A stretch of DNA of 64,000 nt from Bacillota bacterium (GCA_023398495.1 JAEWSG010000203.1:71560-135559), one strand, 5' to 3'; positions 17,314-26,607 are shown, numbered from the stretch's first letter. Program-made: numbers and translations. Notes: a model not told the origin generated them from the letters alone.

Positions 17314-19593
17314 TTATATATCTAAAAGCTCATAATAATCTCCAAAATCCGCCTTCATGCAAACCCTTCCTATCTTAATCAATTCCTGCCCCATAGCCTT
17401 AATAAAATGCTCCATACAAATTTCTGTATTACTTGCGGCAGCAAAAAAAGCAGCGTTAAGTACAATATTCTTAATATCTCCACCAGTAATCCCAAAGCTT
17501 CTTGAGAGAAACTCCAGATCAACATCACTGCTTACAGGTGCTTGTTTTGGAAGCATATTCTTCCATATCAGCTTTCTATTTTCTTCATCCGGTATAGGGA
17601 AATCAACCAAAACCTGTATTCTCCGGGTAAAAGCTTCATCAAGATTATTTTTAAAATTGGTAGCCAAAATTGAAATCCCTTGATATTCCTCCATCTTTTG
17701 AAGCAAATATGCCACCTCGATATTCGCATACCTATCATGGGCATCCTTTACATCTGAACGCTTTCCAAAGAGGGCATCAGCTTCATCAAAAAATAAAATA
17801 GCATTACTTGTCTGTGCCTCAGAAAAAATCTTATTTAAGTTTTTCTCTGTTTCCCCTATATACTTACTAACTATTTGAGATAAATCAATTCTATATAATT
17901 CAAGCTTTAACTCCTTTGCCATTACCTCTGCTGCCATAGTCTTTCCGGTCCCAGACGGTCCACTAAACAAAAGGTTTAGCCCTTTACCCCGTGAAAGCTT
18001 GCCTCCAAAGCCCCACTCCCCAAGAACAACATTACGATATTTTAATTGATTACAAACATCTCTTAATTGTTTTTTTTGAAATATTGGCAAAACAAGATCG
18101 TCCCACTCATATTTAGAGGATAATTTCTGTGCAGTATTAATCAGGCTCTGATTGGAATGCACATGACATGCTTTATGAATACTATCGCTTGTGAGACTTA
18201 GACTTTCGTCACAAAAACATGAAAAGTATTTTGCAGTATCTAAAGAACTTTTAATCTGTGCCTGTGAAAAATTAAACTTACTGGATATCTCATACAAATT
18301 CACATCTTCATCTATACAATACTTTTGACTAAGTTCTTCCCATACTTTTACTCGTTGTGCTTCGTCAGGCACCTTAAATTCCACATCAATAAACGGAAAA
18401 TCTATTACGCTAGTCCATTGTCTTTCGCCTGTCAGAAAAGTCAATGGACATAAAGTTTTTAGCATCTTAAATAGCTCATTTAGCTTAAACTTATTGGCGT
18501 CATTGTGTTCAAACAAAGAGTCAAAATTAATAAAACATAAAATAGCTTTATTAAGTAACGCTTCCCTTCCTAAAAGCCAGATTGATTCATCAAAGTCATT
18601 TTCTTTTTGCAATAAGTTTTTCATATCAATTTCGATCATCCTGTGACTTACCTTATCGCATACACCCAAAGCTGTAGTCCTTTTCCCAGTCCCTGGAGGA
18701 CCATAAAAATAAATAACCAAGCTTTTGTCGAAGGATCTTTCCTTTGTTTGTAAACGTTTAACAAAGCTTATCACCTTGCCTATTGTTTCCTCACATTGAT
18801 AGGCATTGATAAGCTCATTTTGAGGGAAATAATATCTGCATACATTACTAATTTTCGAATCAAACCTGTTAATTTCAAGAATATGATTAACAATTCTATC
18901 GTCAAGCTTTAATGTCCTTGAAATAAACGGGGAAGAATTATCTTTTAAATTATCAATAACTCTTATTAAATACTTTGTCAGGTTTGTCTTATCAGTAAAA
19001 ACAGACCTCGCAAGCATTTTTTCCTTTAAACTTAAACATAAAATATTTAGTATTAATCCAATAGTTACTTTTCCATGATAGGCATTATCCTGTAAATAAG
19101 AAAAAATCTTCCCATATCTTGGATCAACCTCAATGGCAAGACAAATAACAATACATATTTCCTCAAATTTAGTTAAATCAAAAACTCTAACAATATGATC
19201 AAGTGAAAGATATATACCCTTTGAAAAGCTAGCAGCCCTTTTCCTTTCTATGCTATCATCAAGCTCGTGCAACCTTTGGACCAATTTACTGATATCTAAA
19301 TTATCGTGGTTTTCTGCTTCAGAATTGATTAAGAGACTTTCTGTTTCTTCGTCTATTGAGACATAATCTTTTATTTTACCAATTGAAGAATTATTTACTG
19401 ACTGCTCTTCCTTAAGAACATAGATGTATAACAATAAGTCCAAATATTTTAATTTATCTATAACAAATTCCATTGAGGATTTATAGGCATCGCGAATCAA
19501 ATTCGAGCTATTTGATGACCCTGAATATGAGGATTCTGACTTCTCAAATGATATAGTTGATTCACTGCTTTCGGCAAAAGATAACTTGATCAT
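17314..19593 (-). CDS. eCIS AAA+ ATPase with tandem modules (Afp15-like)
   Basis: A 759-residue protein and the first gene of the eCIS transcript. The N-terminal 280 residues are helical. The first ATPase module (about residues 295-400) has Walker A YFYGPPGTGKRTTALGVC but a weak Walker B (ILCFINFDSLF, no DE). The second module (about 540-700) has GPSGTGKTMAAEVMAKE, ILFFDEADALFGKR and an arginine-rich sensor region (LDEAFTRRIQVLVDFPIPDE), so it is the likely active motor. Afp15/Pvc15 ATPases are needed for assembly or cargo loading. GAGAGG precedes the ATG. Confidence 0.92.
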   Translation of the reverse strand: MIKLSFAESSESTISFEKSESSYSGSSNSSNLIRDAYKSSMEFVIDKLKYLDLLLYIYVLKEEQSVNNSSIGKIKDYVSIDEETESLLINSEAENHDNLDISKLVQRLHELDDSIERKRAASFSKGIYLSLDHIVRVFDLTKFEEICIVICLAIEVDPRYGKIFSYLQDNAYHGKVTIGLILNILCLSLKEKMLARSVFTDKTNLTKYLIRVIDNLKDNSSPFISRTLKLDDRIVNHILEINRFDSKISNVCRYYFPQNELINAYQCEETIGKVISFVKRLQTKERSFDKSLVIYFYGPPGTGKRTTALGVCDKVSHRMIEIDMKNLLQKENDFDESIWLLGREALLNKAILCFINFDSLFEHNDANKFKLNELFKMLKTLCPLTFLTGERQWTSVIDFPFIDVEFKVPDEAQRVKVWEELSQKYCIDEDVNLYEISSKFNFSQAQIKSSLDTAKYFSCFCDESLSLTSDSIHKACHVHSNQSLINTAQKLSSKYEWDDLVLPIFQKKQLRDVCNQLKYRNVVLGEWGFGGKLSRGKGLNLLFSGPSGTGKTMAAEVMAKELKLELYRIDLSQIVSKYIGETEKNLNKIFSEAQTSNAILFFDEADALFGKRSDVKDAHDRYANIEVAYLLQKMEEYQGISILATNFKNNLDEAFTRRIQVLVDFPIPDEENRKLIWKNMLPKQAPVSSDVDLEFLSRSFGITGGDIKNIVLNAAFFAAASNTEICMEHFIKAMGQELIKIGRVCMKADFGDYYELLDI

Positions 19594-19633
19594 AAAAACC
19601 TCTCACGTGAACAAATTAAATTACAATACCAAA

Positions 19634-19700
19634 GATGAAAAACTCTGAAACCACAATTAAAGGACGTTTTTATCAAAATTAGCTAAATTGGGGATGCTAT
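19634..19700. repeat. 67-bp dispersed repeat, copy 1
   Basis: The stretch from GATGAAAAACTCTGAAACCA through GGGGATGCTAT closely matches 43013-43080 (same order, a few substitutions). Its left half can fold, with GATGAAAAAC facing GTTTTTATC. It lies in the 318-bp gap upstream of the ATPase gene, which otherwise shows no gene and no convincing promoter that I could fix. Confidence 0.65.
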
Positions 19701-19858
19701 GTGAGTTTTGTGTAGGTTTCTACAATTAAAAATAAAATTATGTAATTTTTTGATTATATATTTTGTAATTTTTAGACTTCTTATATAGATTAAATACTAA
19801 TTAGAATAACTTGTCAATCATAATCTTTAATTTTTTGTGGGTTGAATGCAATAAAGTT

Positions 19859-19902
19859 GACAAAAAAGCCATCTAGAGATCAACTCTAAATGGCTTTTTG
19901 TC
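19859..19902 (-). terminator. Rho-independent terminator after tRNA-Pro
   Basis: The arms GACAAAAAAGCCATCTAGAG and CTCTAAATGGCTTTTTGTC pair almost fully around a 5-nt loop, and on the minus strand the 3' arm runs through TTTTTT. It begins 9 nt beyond the tRNA 3' end. Confidence 0.85.
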
Positions 19903-19911
19903 ACTTAATTA

Positions 19912-19987
19912 TGGTCGGGGTGAGAGGACTTGAACCCCCGGCATCTTGGTCCCAAACCAAGCGCGCTACCAGCTGCGCTACACCCCG
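19912..19987 (-). tRNA. tRNA-Pro (anticodon TGG)
   Basis: Read on the minus strand the gene begins CGGGGTGTAGCGCAGCTGGT and ends CCCCGACCA. The acceptor stem CGGGGTG pairs with CACCCCG; the anticodon arm is CTTGG-TTTGGGA-CCAAG, giving TGG (proline); the T-arm carries GGTTCAAGTCC. The 3' CCA is encoded. A TTGCTT and TAAAAT pair spaced by 17 nt upstream could be its promoter. Confidence 0.97.
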
Positions 19988-20354
19988 TTATTTTCGGCGA
20001 CAAAAAAGATTTTACTACATACTAAATATTTAAGCAAACTCAACACCTCTAAATTATTTAATTTACATTTACAATTCTCACTCTTACTCTCTCTATTTAC
20101 AATTATCTCACTCACATTCACCATTTTCAGCCCGGCCAAATTTTGTAACACAACGTTAACTTGATACTATACAGGATATATTTTATAATTAACCTGTGGA
20201 GTTCTATCGCTTTATGTAAACCAGAAGTCTTGTGACAGAATTAATCCTTTGAAGCTTTAGATACTCATAGCAAGAAGTGCATTTTTTGTGCCCTTAAGAT
20301 TACTGATTGGTAATATTTAAAGGGACTTGGCATGGAACAAATTTTAGTTAAGAG
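19988..20354. other. Intergenic region between tRNA-Pro and the TtcA-like gene
   Basis: This 367-bp region carries the likely tRNA promoter on the minus strand and the leader of the TtcA-like gene on the plus strand. A 22-codon frame (ATG 20332, stop 20398-20400) with an AAAGGGA site overlaps the start of the next gene in another frame. No other structure was convincing. Confidence 0.5.
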
Positions 20355-21068
20355 GTGTCTAATATCAAGAAGTTATTGGGACAAACCAGAAAAGCAATAG
20401 AAGATTACAATATGATACAGGAAGGTGATAGGATAGTTGTAGGGGTATCTGGAGGAAAAGACAGCATAACCCTTTTGGTATTACTAAAACAATTACAAAG
20501 CTTCTTTCCGGTCAGATTCGAGCTTGAGGCAGTAACACTGACTATGGGCATAGGAGAATTTGACTTGACCCCTGTAAAAGAACTTTGTAAAAATATTGGT
20601 GTTAATTATACAATTGAGGAAACCGTTATAGGAAAAATAGTCTTTGAAGCAAGAAATGAAAGCAATCCCTGCTCGTTATGTGCAAACCTGAAAAGAGGGG
20701 CTCTTCACAATGTTGCCAAAAAGCTTAATTGTAATAAAGTAGCCTTGGCTCATCACAGGGATGACGTAATTGAAACCTTTTTACTCAGTACACTCTATGC
20801 CGGTAAGTTACAGACTTTTTCGCCTGTAACCTATCTGAAGCGGAAGGAATTGTACTTAATCCGTCCCATGATTTATATAGAGGAGAAACACGTAAAGGAG
20901 TATATAAAGACTAATACTCTGGTAACTGTACCAAGCCCTTGCCATGTTGATGGCAAAACCAAACGCCAGTACATTAAAGATCTTCTGAAGGAAATGCATA
21001 AAGATAACAAAAATGTAAAAAATAACGTTTTTGGTGCAATAAAACGTTCAGGAATAGATGACTGGTAA
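20355..21068 (+). CDS. TtcA-like tRNA thiolation protein (PP-loop ATPase)
   Basis: A 237-residue protein of the TtcA/TtuA class. The PP-loop VGVSGGKDSITLLVLL is at residues 28-43. The cysteine pair NPCSLCANLKRG and a third cysteine in VPSPCHVDGK could hold a 4Fe-4S cluster as in TtcA. The AHHRDDVIETFLLSTLYAGK motif is also typical. TtcA enzymes make 2-thiocytidine at tRNA position 32. The GTG at 20355 has no good ribosome site; a 22-codon overlapping frame with AAAGGGA may couple translation. The N-terminus KKLLGQTRKAIEDYN fits the family, so the start is close to right. Confidence 0.83.
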   Translation: MSNIKKLLGQTRKAIEDYNMIQEGDRIVVGVSGGKDSITLLVLLKQLQSFFPVRFELEAVTLTMGIGEFDLTPVKELCKNIGVNYTIEETVIGKIVFEARNESNPCSLCANLKRGALHNVAKKLNCNKVALAHHRDDVIETFLLSTLYAGKLQTFSPVTYLKRKELYLIRPMIYIEEKHVKEYIKTNTLVTVPSPCHVDGKTKRQYIKDLLKEMHKDNKNVKNNVFGAIKRSGIDDW

Positions 21069-21122
21069 TAGCCCTTTAGCAATTCAGCTAACTTACAATT
21101 TTTTTAAATGGAGGAAATTAGA

Positions 21123-23978
21123 ATGAGTTACATAAGAAAAAAACTTTCAATTTTACTTATTATCGCAGTTTTACTCTGTTCGTCTCTCACCACTGTTTAT
21201 GCTGAAGCAAACAGTATAATTTATGAATCAACCACTACAGAAATCATAACTTCTGGAGTAACACATGAAAAAATCATGCGATTCATGGATAAAGGCTGGC
21301 TGACCATTAACGTTTTGAGAGTAAATCTCGATAATGAAAATGTAAGAGTTGACACATTAACTAACAAAGAGTCTATACAAAAGCTTACCAACGTTAAAAC
21401 CCTTACCGAATCTAATGGGGCTGTGGCTGCAATAAATGCAAGTTTCTTCAACTGGATGAAGCAATCAGGCTATGGTTATCCGGACGGACCGGTAGTTCAA
21501 TCCGGCAGCCTGGTATCTTCCGATAGTGAGTACAACAGGTATAATGACTCAATGGGTACCTTCTCTATTAACAGCCTCAATGAAGCCATGTTTAACTTCT
21601 GGAAGACCGATATGGAATTAGTTGCATCCAACGGTACATCTGTTAGAGTTTTTAAGTACAATAAAGAGAATACTGACAATTATAATAGTATAGCCATTTA
21701 CGATAGAAAGTGGAGCTTGAATTCTCCCGGTGCCACCCCCGATCGTCCTGACCTTCTCGAAATGGTGGTTAATCAAAATGCAATAATGGAAATCCGAAGG
21801 GGTCTTCCATCTGTTGAAATACCAGAAAACGGCTTTGTAGTTGTTGCAAATGGAGCCAGTGCTGATACTATTGCAAACAACTTTCAAGTGGGTGAATTAG
21901 CCCCTCTTTCCATAACCACAACTCCTGACTGGAGCACAACAAAAATGGCTGTTACAGGGAGCGCAATATTAGTTAAAGACGGAAGTATTCCTTCTAAATT
22001 TTCCTATGTATCCAGCGACACTAACGGAAGGGCACCTAGAACTGCTGTTGGAAGCACACGCTCTGGCAAGGAGTTGCTGCTTGTTACTGTAGATGGAAGA
22101 CTAAACTCAAGTCTAGGAATGACGCTCACAGAAATGGCCAATCTGATGATAAGCCTGGGAGCTTACAACGCCTTAAATCTTGATGGCGGCGGCTCTACAA
22201 CTATGGTTGCAAGAAAGCCGGGCACAAACACAATAAATATGATAAACAATCCTTCTGATGGTTCTGCGAGAAAAGTTTCCACCGCTATTGGCGTATTTTC
22301 AGCATTTCCTACAGGTGCTCTGGAGAAATTTGACATCAAAACAAATGATAAAATTATTTTTGTCAATACATCAAGAGAATTTTCTTTAATAGGCTACGAT
22401 AAATACTTCAACCCTGTTGAAATCGGTGAAGAAGATGTAATATGGAGTGTCAAAGGTTTGGAAGGCTCCTTTAAAGGGAATAAATTTTACCCCAAAAGTA
22501 TAGGTAACGGTACAATTACAGCAACTATAGGAAATAAATCATCTTCAATAGATGTAAAAGTCCTTGGAAATCCAAGCAAATTAACTTTAAATACAAAGAC
22601 CTTAAACCTTATTCAAGGTCAGAAACATACGTTTACAGTTAAGGGTACAGACAAAGATGGATACACCACTTCTATTGACCCTGAAGATGTAGGATGGTCA
22701 GTCAGTGGTAATGCAGGCAATATTTCCGGTGCTGCATTTACCGCCACTAATAAAGGTACAGGAATAATTGACGCCTATATTGGAGATACGCACAGTTATT
22801 GTGCTGTTGCAGTTGGTGAAGAAACTTCGAGTATAATTGACGATTTTGAAGCTCCAAATGGAACATTTACTTCATCACCTTCCGGAACTCCCGGTGCATA
22901 TGAAATATCGGATCAGGTCAGAATGAACGGCAAAACTTCAGGAAAACTCACTTATGACTTTACAAACCTTGAGGGTACTAGGGCTGCCTACATTGTATTC
23001 CCCGATAAAGGTATTGAACTAGATAAAAATGCAACCAAAATAGGTGTATGGGTTTATAACCCAAAAGAGAGTTCAAATTGGCTTCGAGCTGAGGTGTATG
23101 ATTCAAATGATAAAAAGAACATGCTGGAATTTACAAACAATATGAATTGGAGCGGCTGGAGATATGTAGAAACCTCTCTCTCAGGCATAAGCATGCCTGC
23201 AAGACTGACTAGAATTTATACTGTTCAGGTTAATCCGGTTGCAGAATCGGGAGATATTTATTTCGATGACTTATCTCTACAGATCGCTTCATACCCTGCA
23301 ATCGACAAGAGCAAAATTCCACAAGACAAAACAGCTGAGGATGAATCTAACAGACAAGTTGAATTTAAAGAATCAGATAGTTCCTTTAAATTTAATATAT
23401 TCAGCGTAGAGGGTAAACCATTAAATCTTCTTGGAAAAATAGTCCAGACAAGATTAGCCGAAAAGTCAGGTTCAGATGTTAAAACGCTGGCAATGTTGGG
23501 TAGTGTAAGCAATACATTTTCACAAACACTTAATAAAGCTATGCTTACAATAGATTCAGAACATAAAAGCGTTGATATATCCAATAGCAGATTTATTACA
23601 CTAAACACTTCAAATAATGATCTTCGAACCAGTGCTACAGGCCAATGGCAGTGGTTTTTAAATCAGATCAACGGCTCTGACGGTAAAAACCTGTTTATAT
23701 TTATGAAAAATTCTCCGCAAAGTTTTAGTGACAGTCTCGAAGCAAACTTATTTACAAAAGTGCTCAGGGATTATAAAGAAAAAACCGGCAGCAACGTATG
23801 GCTGTTTTATAACGGCAGTTCTGATAAGAGCTTCATAGAATACGGTATCAGGTATTTCAGTCTGACACAACTTAATCTTAATAGTATAAATCCTGACAAT
23901 GCCGGAAACTCAAAATATATTGAAGTGATTGTAAAAGATAATGTTCCGACATTCCAGTATAAACCTTTGACACAGTAG
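21123..23978 (+). CDS. Secreted phosphodiester glycosidase (NAGPA domain) with Ig-like and carbohydrate-binding-like modules
   Basis: A 951-residue protein. A signal peptide (MSYIRKKLSILLIIAVLLCS, cleavage near VYAEA) begins at ATG 21123, 8 nt after GGAGG. Residues about 45-395 form the phosphodiester glycosidase domain, seen in AAINASFFNWM, GRAPRTAVGSTRSGKELLLV and ALNLDGGGSTTMVARKPG. Residues about 405-570 look like Ig-type beta domains (DIKTNDKIIFVNTSREFSLI; KTLNLIQGQKHTFTVKG). About 575-720 (IIDDFEAPNGTFTSSP, SGDIYFDDLSLQI) resemble a carbohydrate-binding jelly roll. The rest is unassigned. Related domains remove phosphodiester-linked sugars or capsule parts. It is probably a cell-wall or exopolysaccharide enzyme. 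Confidence 0.82.
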   Translation: MSYIRKKLSILLIIAVLLCSSLTTVYAEANSIIYESTTTEIITSGVTHEKIMRFMDKGWLTINVLRVNLDNENVRVDTLTNKESIQKLTNVKTLTESNGAVAAINASFFNWMKQSGYGYPDGPVVQSGSLVSSDSEYNRYNDSMGTFSINSLNEAMFNFWKTDMELVASNGTSVRVFKYNKENTDNYNSIAIYDRKWSLNSPGATPDRPDLLEMVVNQNAIMEIRRGLPSVEIPENGFVVVANGASADTIANNFQVGELAPLSITTTPDWSTTKMAVTGSAILVKDGSIPSKFSYVSSDTNGRAPRTAVGSTRSGKELLLVTVDGRLNSSLGMTLTEMANLMISLGAYNALNLDGGGSTTMVARKPGTNTINMINNPSDGSARKVSTAIGVFSAFPTGALEKFDIKTNDKIIFVNTSREFSLIGYDKYFNPVEIGEEDVIWSVKGLEGSFKGNKFYPKSIGNGTITATIGNKSSSIDVKVLGNPSKLTLNTKTLNLIQGQKHTFTVKGTDKDGYTTSIDPEDVGWSVSGNAGNISGAAFTATNKGTGIIDAYIGDTHSYCAVAVGEETSSIIDDFEAPNGTFTSSPSGTPGAYEISDQVRMNGKTSGKLTYDFTNLEGTRAAYIVFPDKGIELDKNATKIGVWVYNPKESSNWLRAEVYDSNDKKNMLEFTNNMNWSGWRYVETSLSGISMPARLTRIYTVQVNPVAESGDIYFDDLSLQIASYPAIDKSKIPQDKTAEDESNRQVEFKESDSSFKFNIFSVEGKPLNLLGKIVQTRLAEKSGSDVKTLAMLGSVSNTFSQTLNKAMLTIDSEHKSVDISNSRFITLNTSNNDLRTSATGQWQWFLNQINGSDGKNLFIFMKNSPQSFSDSLEANLFTKVLRDYKEKTGSNVWLFYNGSSDKSFIEYGIRYFSLTQLNLNSINPDNAGNSKYIEVIVKDNVPTFQYKPLTQ

Positions 23979-24001
23979 AGTTATTTGTTATTTTAGAATA
24001 A

Positions 24002-24032
24002 AATGCGGGTTTCCAGGAACCCGCATTTTTTA
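24002..24032 (+). terminator. Terminator of the phosphodiester glycosidase gene
   Basis: AATGCGGGTT and AACCCGCATT flank a 6-nt loop and run into TTTTTT. It lies 24 nt after the stop codon. Confidence 0.9.
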
Positions 24033-24042
24033 TCGCACAAAA

Positions 24043-24070
24043 AACACCTGCAAATTTATTGCAGGTGTTT
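24043..24070 (-). terminator. Terminator of galU
   Basis: On the minus strand ACACCTGCA and TGCAGGTGT form a hairpin that ends in TTTTTTG, 18 nt past the galU stop. It converges with the terminator at 24002-24032. Confidence 0.88.
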
Positions 24071-24087
24071 TCTATAATCAAAGCCTA

Positions 24088-24957
24088 TTAAATATCGCAA
24101 ATCTTATCCTTCAAATACTTTGTAAACTCTTCATTAAGATCGTCCCTCTTCAAGGCAAATTCAACTGTTGCCTGTAAAAACCCAAGCTTATTGCCAACAT
24201 CATATCTCTTACCTATAAAGTCATAAGCATACATCGCTTCTTTACCAATAAGACTTTTTAGTGCATCAGTCAACTGAATTTCGCCACCCTTTCCAGGTGT
24301 TGCATTTTCAAGATAATCAAAAATCAGTGGTGTGATTATATACCTACCCAATATCGCAATATTTGACGGAGCATTCTCCCTGTCGGGTTTTTCAACAAGA
24401 TCCTTAACCTTATAAACCCTGTTATCTACCTGCTTGCAACTTACAATGCCGTACTTTGATACATCTTCGTCACCAACAGGCTGAACGCCAAGCACTGTCG
24501 TCTTATATTCATCGTAGATATCTATCATCTGCTTAAGACAAGGAACCTCGGAATCTACAATATCATCACCTAGCAGTACTGCAAACGGTTCATCCCCGAT
24601 AAAAGATTTTGCACAATAAATAGCATGTCCTAATCCTTTCGCTTCCTTTTGTCTGATATAATGAATATTTGCAAGGTTTGAAATATCCCTTACCAGATTG
24701 AGAAGTTCCTCATCTCCCTTTCTTTGAAGTTCCTGCTCAAGCTCATAGGATTTATCGAAGTGATCCTCAATCGCCCTTTTGTTTCGGCCGGATATAATAA
24801 TTATGTCTTCAATACCGGAATTTATTGCCTCTTCAACTATGTATTGAATTGTCGGCTTATCAACTATAGGTAACATTTCCTTAGGTTGGGCTTTAGTTGC
24901 AGGTAAAAATCTCGTCCCCAGGCCTGCTGCTGGAATTATAGCCTTACGTACTTTCAA
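24088..24957 (-). CDS. galU: UTP-glucose-1-phosphate uridylyltransferase
   Basis: A 289-residue protein of normal GalU length. AIIPAAGLGTRFLPATKAQP is the nucleotide-binding signature, with PKEMLPIVDKPTIQYIVEEA after it. KEAKGLGHAIYCAKSFIGDE and AVLLGDDIVDSEVPCLKQMI carry the sugar-nucleotide site, and LVEKPDRENAPSNIAILGRY and GKGGEIQLTDALKSL complete the family pattern. It makes UDP-glucose from UTP and glucose-1-phosphate for polysaccharide and cell-surface synthesis. The start is a TTG with GGGGTG 8 nt before it. It is monocistronic with its own terminator. Confidence 0.95.
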   Translation of the reverse strand: MKVRKAIIPAAGLGTRFLPATKAQPKEMLPIVDKPTIQYIVEEAINSGIEDIIIISGRNKRAIEDHFDKSYELEQELQRKGDEELLNLVRDISNLANIHYIRQKEAKGLGHAIYCAKSFIGDEPFAVLLGDDIVDSEVPCLKQMIDIYDEYKTTVLGVQPVGDEDVSKYGIVSCKQVDNRVYKVKDLVEKPDRENAPSNIAILGRYIITPLIFDYLENATPGKGGEIQLTDALKSLIGKEAMYAYDFIGKRYDVGNKLGFLQATVEFALKRDDLNEEFTKYLKDKICDI

Positions 24958-25313
24958 GTTGGTACACCCCTTTTCTTTTTATAAAACACAGCACTATATT
25001 TATTTTAACAGACCCGCACAGTTTTTCCAACTTTTTTTCCAGCATTTTAGGCTATTTCAATAAATAACCTTTTTAATACCTACTGTACTACTGACAAAAA
25101 CCCTAATTTCAATCTTTTTAAATTGCAATTAACCGAATACTTTAAACATTGCATTATTGGCATTTCAACGTAATTACATCATGCATATATTTATTTTAAT
25201 ATTAAAATAATATTTAATAGCTTTAGTGTACGTTATCTATACTTTGGATAACAAAAAACTTGATTTGATAATGTTTTCTATTATTAGCAAAATTCTTGGA
25301 AGGGATTGAATTT
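24958..25313. other. Divergent intergenic region between galU and the YihY-type gene
   Basis: This 356-bp AT-rich region must hold both promoters, but none is clear enough to place. It contains the exact 20-nt repeat CTTTAGTGTACGTTATCTAT at 25221-25240, found again at 43192-43211. Confidence 0.5.
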
Positions 25314-26159
25314 GTGAAAAAATTGAAAGCACACAGCAGAGTAATAAATGTAGCCAAGGATTTATATTATAGATTCAATGATGATGATGTTCCTGCTTTA
25401 GCATCCCAGCTTGCTTACTATTTTATTCTTGCAATTTTTCCTTTTTTAATTTTTTTAATTAATTTAGCAAGCATAACTCCCATAACAAGCGAACAGGCTC
25501 TTAACAACCTATCTAGGGTAATACCCGCTGAAGCATACCACATTATAGCTGATGTAATGAGCCAGGTAGCCAAAACTAACAGGGAAACTTTCTTGTCCTT
25601 CAGTATGGTTGCAACACTATGGGCTTCGTCAAACGGCATGAATGCTGTCATAAAGAGCCTTAACAAAGCGTATGATCAGCATGAGAACAGGTCTGTCTGG
25701 AAAGTTCGGGGATTATCAATTATTGCAACAATAGCTTTTGCATTAACTATCTTATTTGCATTTATTCTTCTGATTCTGGGTGAAATAATAGGAAGGAATG
25801 TATTTGTATTTCTAGGAATTCCCAACAGTTTTAAAACACTATGGTCTTTCACTCGATTAATAATACCTGTGGTGATAATGTTTATTGTCTTCACTCTATT
25901 GTACAGATATATGCCTAACAGACGTATGAAGTATTCGGAGGTTTTTCCGGGTTCACTGTTTTCATCCTTCGGATGGTTTATTACATCAATTTTGTTTTCT
26001 ATGTATGTTAATAACTTTTCAAATTATTCAAGTACATACGGAAGTATAGGCGGAATAATACTTTTAATTATCTGGCTATACTGGATAAGCATAATAATAC
26101 TTCTAGGGGGAGAACTAAACGCATCTTTAGCCTACAACCGGATTGAACACAAAAAATAG
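25314..26159 (+). CDS. YihY/BrkB family inner-membrane protein
   Basis: A 281-residue protein with six probable membrane segments, beginning with LAYYFILAIFPFLIFLINLA. The family signatures LWASSNGMNAVIKSLNKAYD, YRYMPNRRMKYSEVFPGSLF and YGSIGGIILLIIWLYWISII are all visible. Proteins of this family were once called RNase BN; their transport role is unresolved. The GTG at 25314 is preferred over an upstream TTG because GAAGGGA lies 8 nt before it. It is probably monocistronic. Confidence 0.88.
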   Translation: MKKLKAHSRVINVAKDLYYRFNDDDVPALASQLAYYFILAIFPFLIFLINLASITPITSEQALNNLSRVIPAEAYHIIADVMSQVAKTNRETFLSFSMVATLWASSNGMNAVIKSLNKAYDQHENRSVWKVRGLSIIATIAFALTILFAFILLILGEIIGRNVFVFLGIPNSFKTLWSFTRLIIPVVIMFIVFTLLYRYMPNRRMKYSEVFPGSLFSSFGWFITSILFSMYVNNFSNYSSTYGSIGGIILLIIWLYWISIIILLGGELNASLAYNRIEHKK

Positions 26160-26319
26160 GTCACAGCCGTTAGCCATAACCTATTCCCAAAGTCTAGTGC
26201 TTTTGACATAATTCTTTTCTAGAAATGAATTATGCAAAATGCACATCATATGTTTTTTGCTGATTAACAAAACTAAATTCTAGAATTTTATTATGTTAAT
26301 CAGCACTAATAATTAATCA

Positions 26320-26607
26320 TCAGTCAGAAGTATATGGGAGCAATGCAATGTGTCTTGCTCTCTTTACAGCAACTGTCATTTGACGTTGATGCTTTGCACA
26401 GTTTCCTGATATTCTTCTAGGTAATATTTTACCCCTTTCAGAAACATACTTCTTAAGTTTTGATACATCTTTATAATCTATATCAGTTACCTTATCTACA
26501 CAGAAACCACAAATCTTTTTCTTTGCCCTTCTCATCCTTGAAGGTCCTTTTGAATCGCCCTTGTCGTAATTATCTCTGCTGTTCCTATCTTTTCTTGGAT
26601 TTGGCAT
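26320..26607 (-). CDS. rpsR: 30S ribosomal protein S18
   Basis: A 95-residue protein ending in the S18 core: KKICGFCVDKVTDIDYKDVS, KLKKYVSERGKILPRRISGN and CAKHQRQMTVAVKRARHIAL. The first 25 residues are a charged extension typical of clostridial S18. The CGFC pair belongs to the C+ form that can bind zinc. It is the last gene of the rpsF-ssb-rpsR unit. Confidence 0.97.
   Translation of the reverse strand: MPNPRKDRNSRDNYDKGDSKGPSRMRRAKKKICGFCVDKVTDIDYKDVSKLKKYVSERGKILPRRISGNCAKHQRQMTVAVKRARHIALLPYTSD

Noticed and set aside
1..19593. Reading the phage-tail-like locus as a complete prophage
   Set aside because: There is no terminase, portal, capsid, integrase or lysis gene in the window, while the ATPase, DUF4255 and split tube genes fit eCIS. 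The part before position 1 could still change this.
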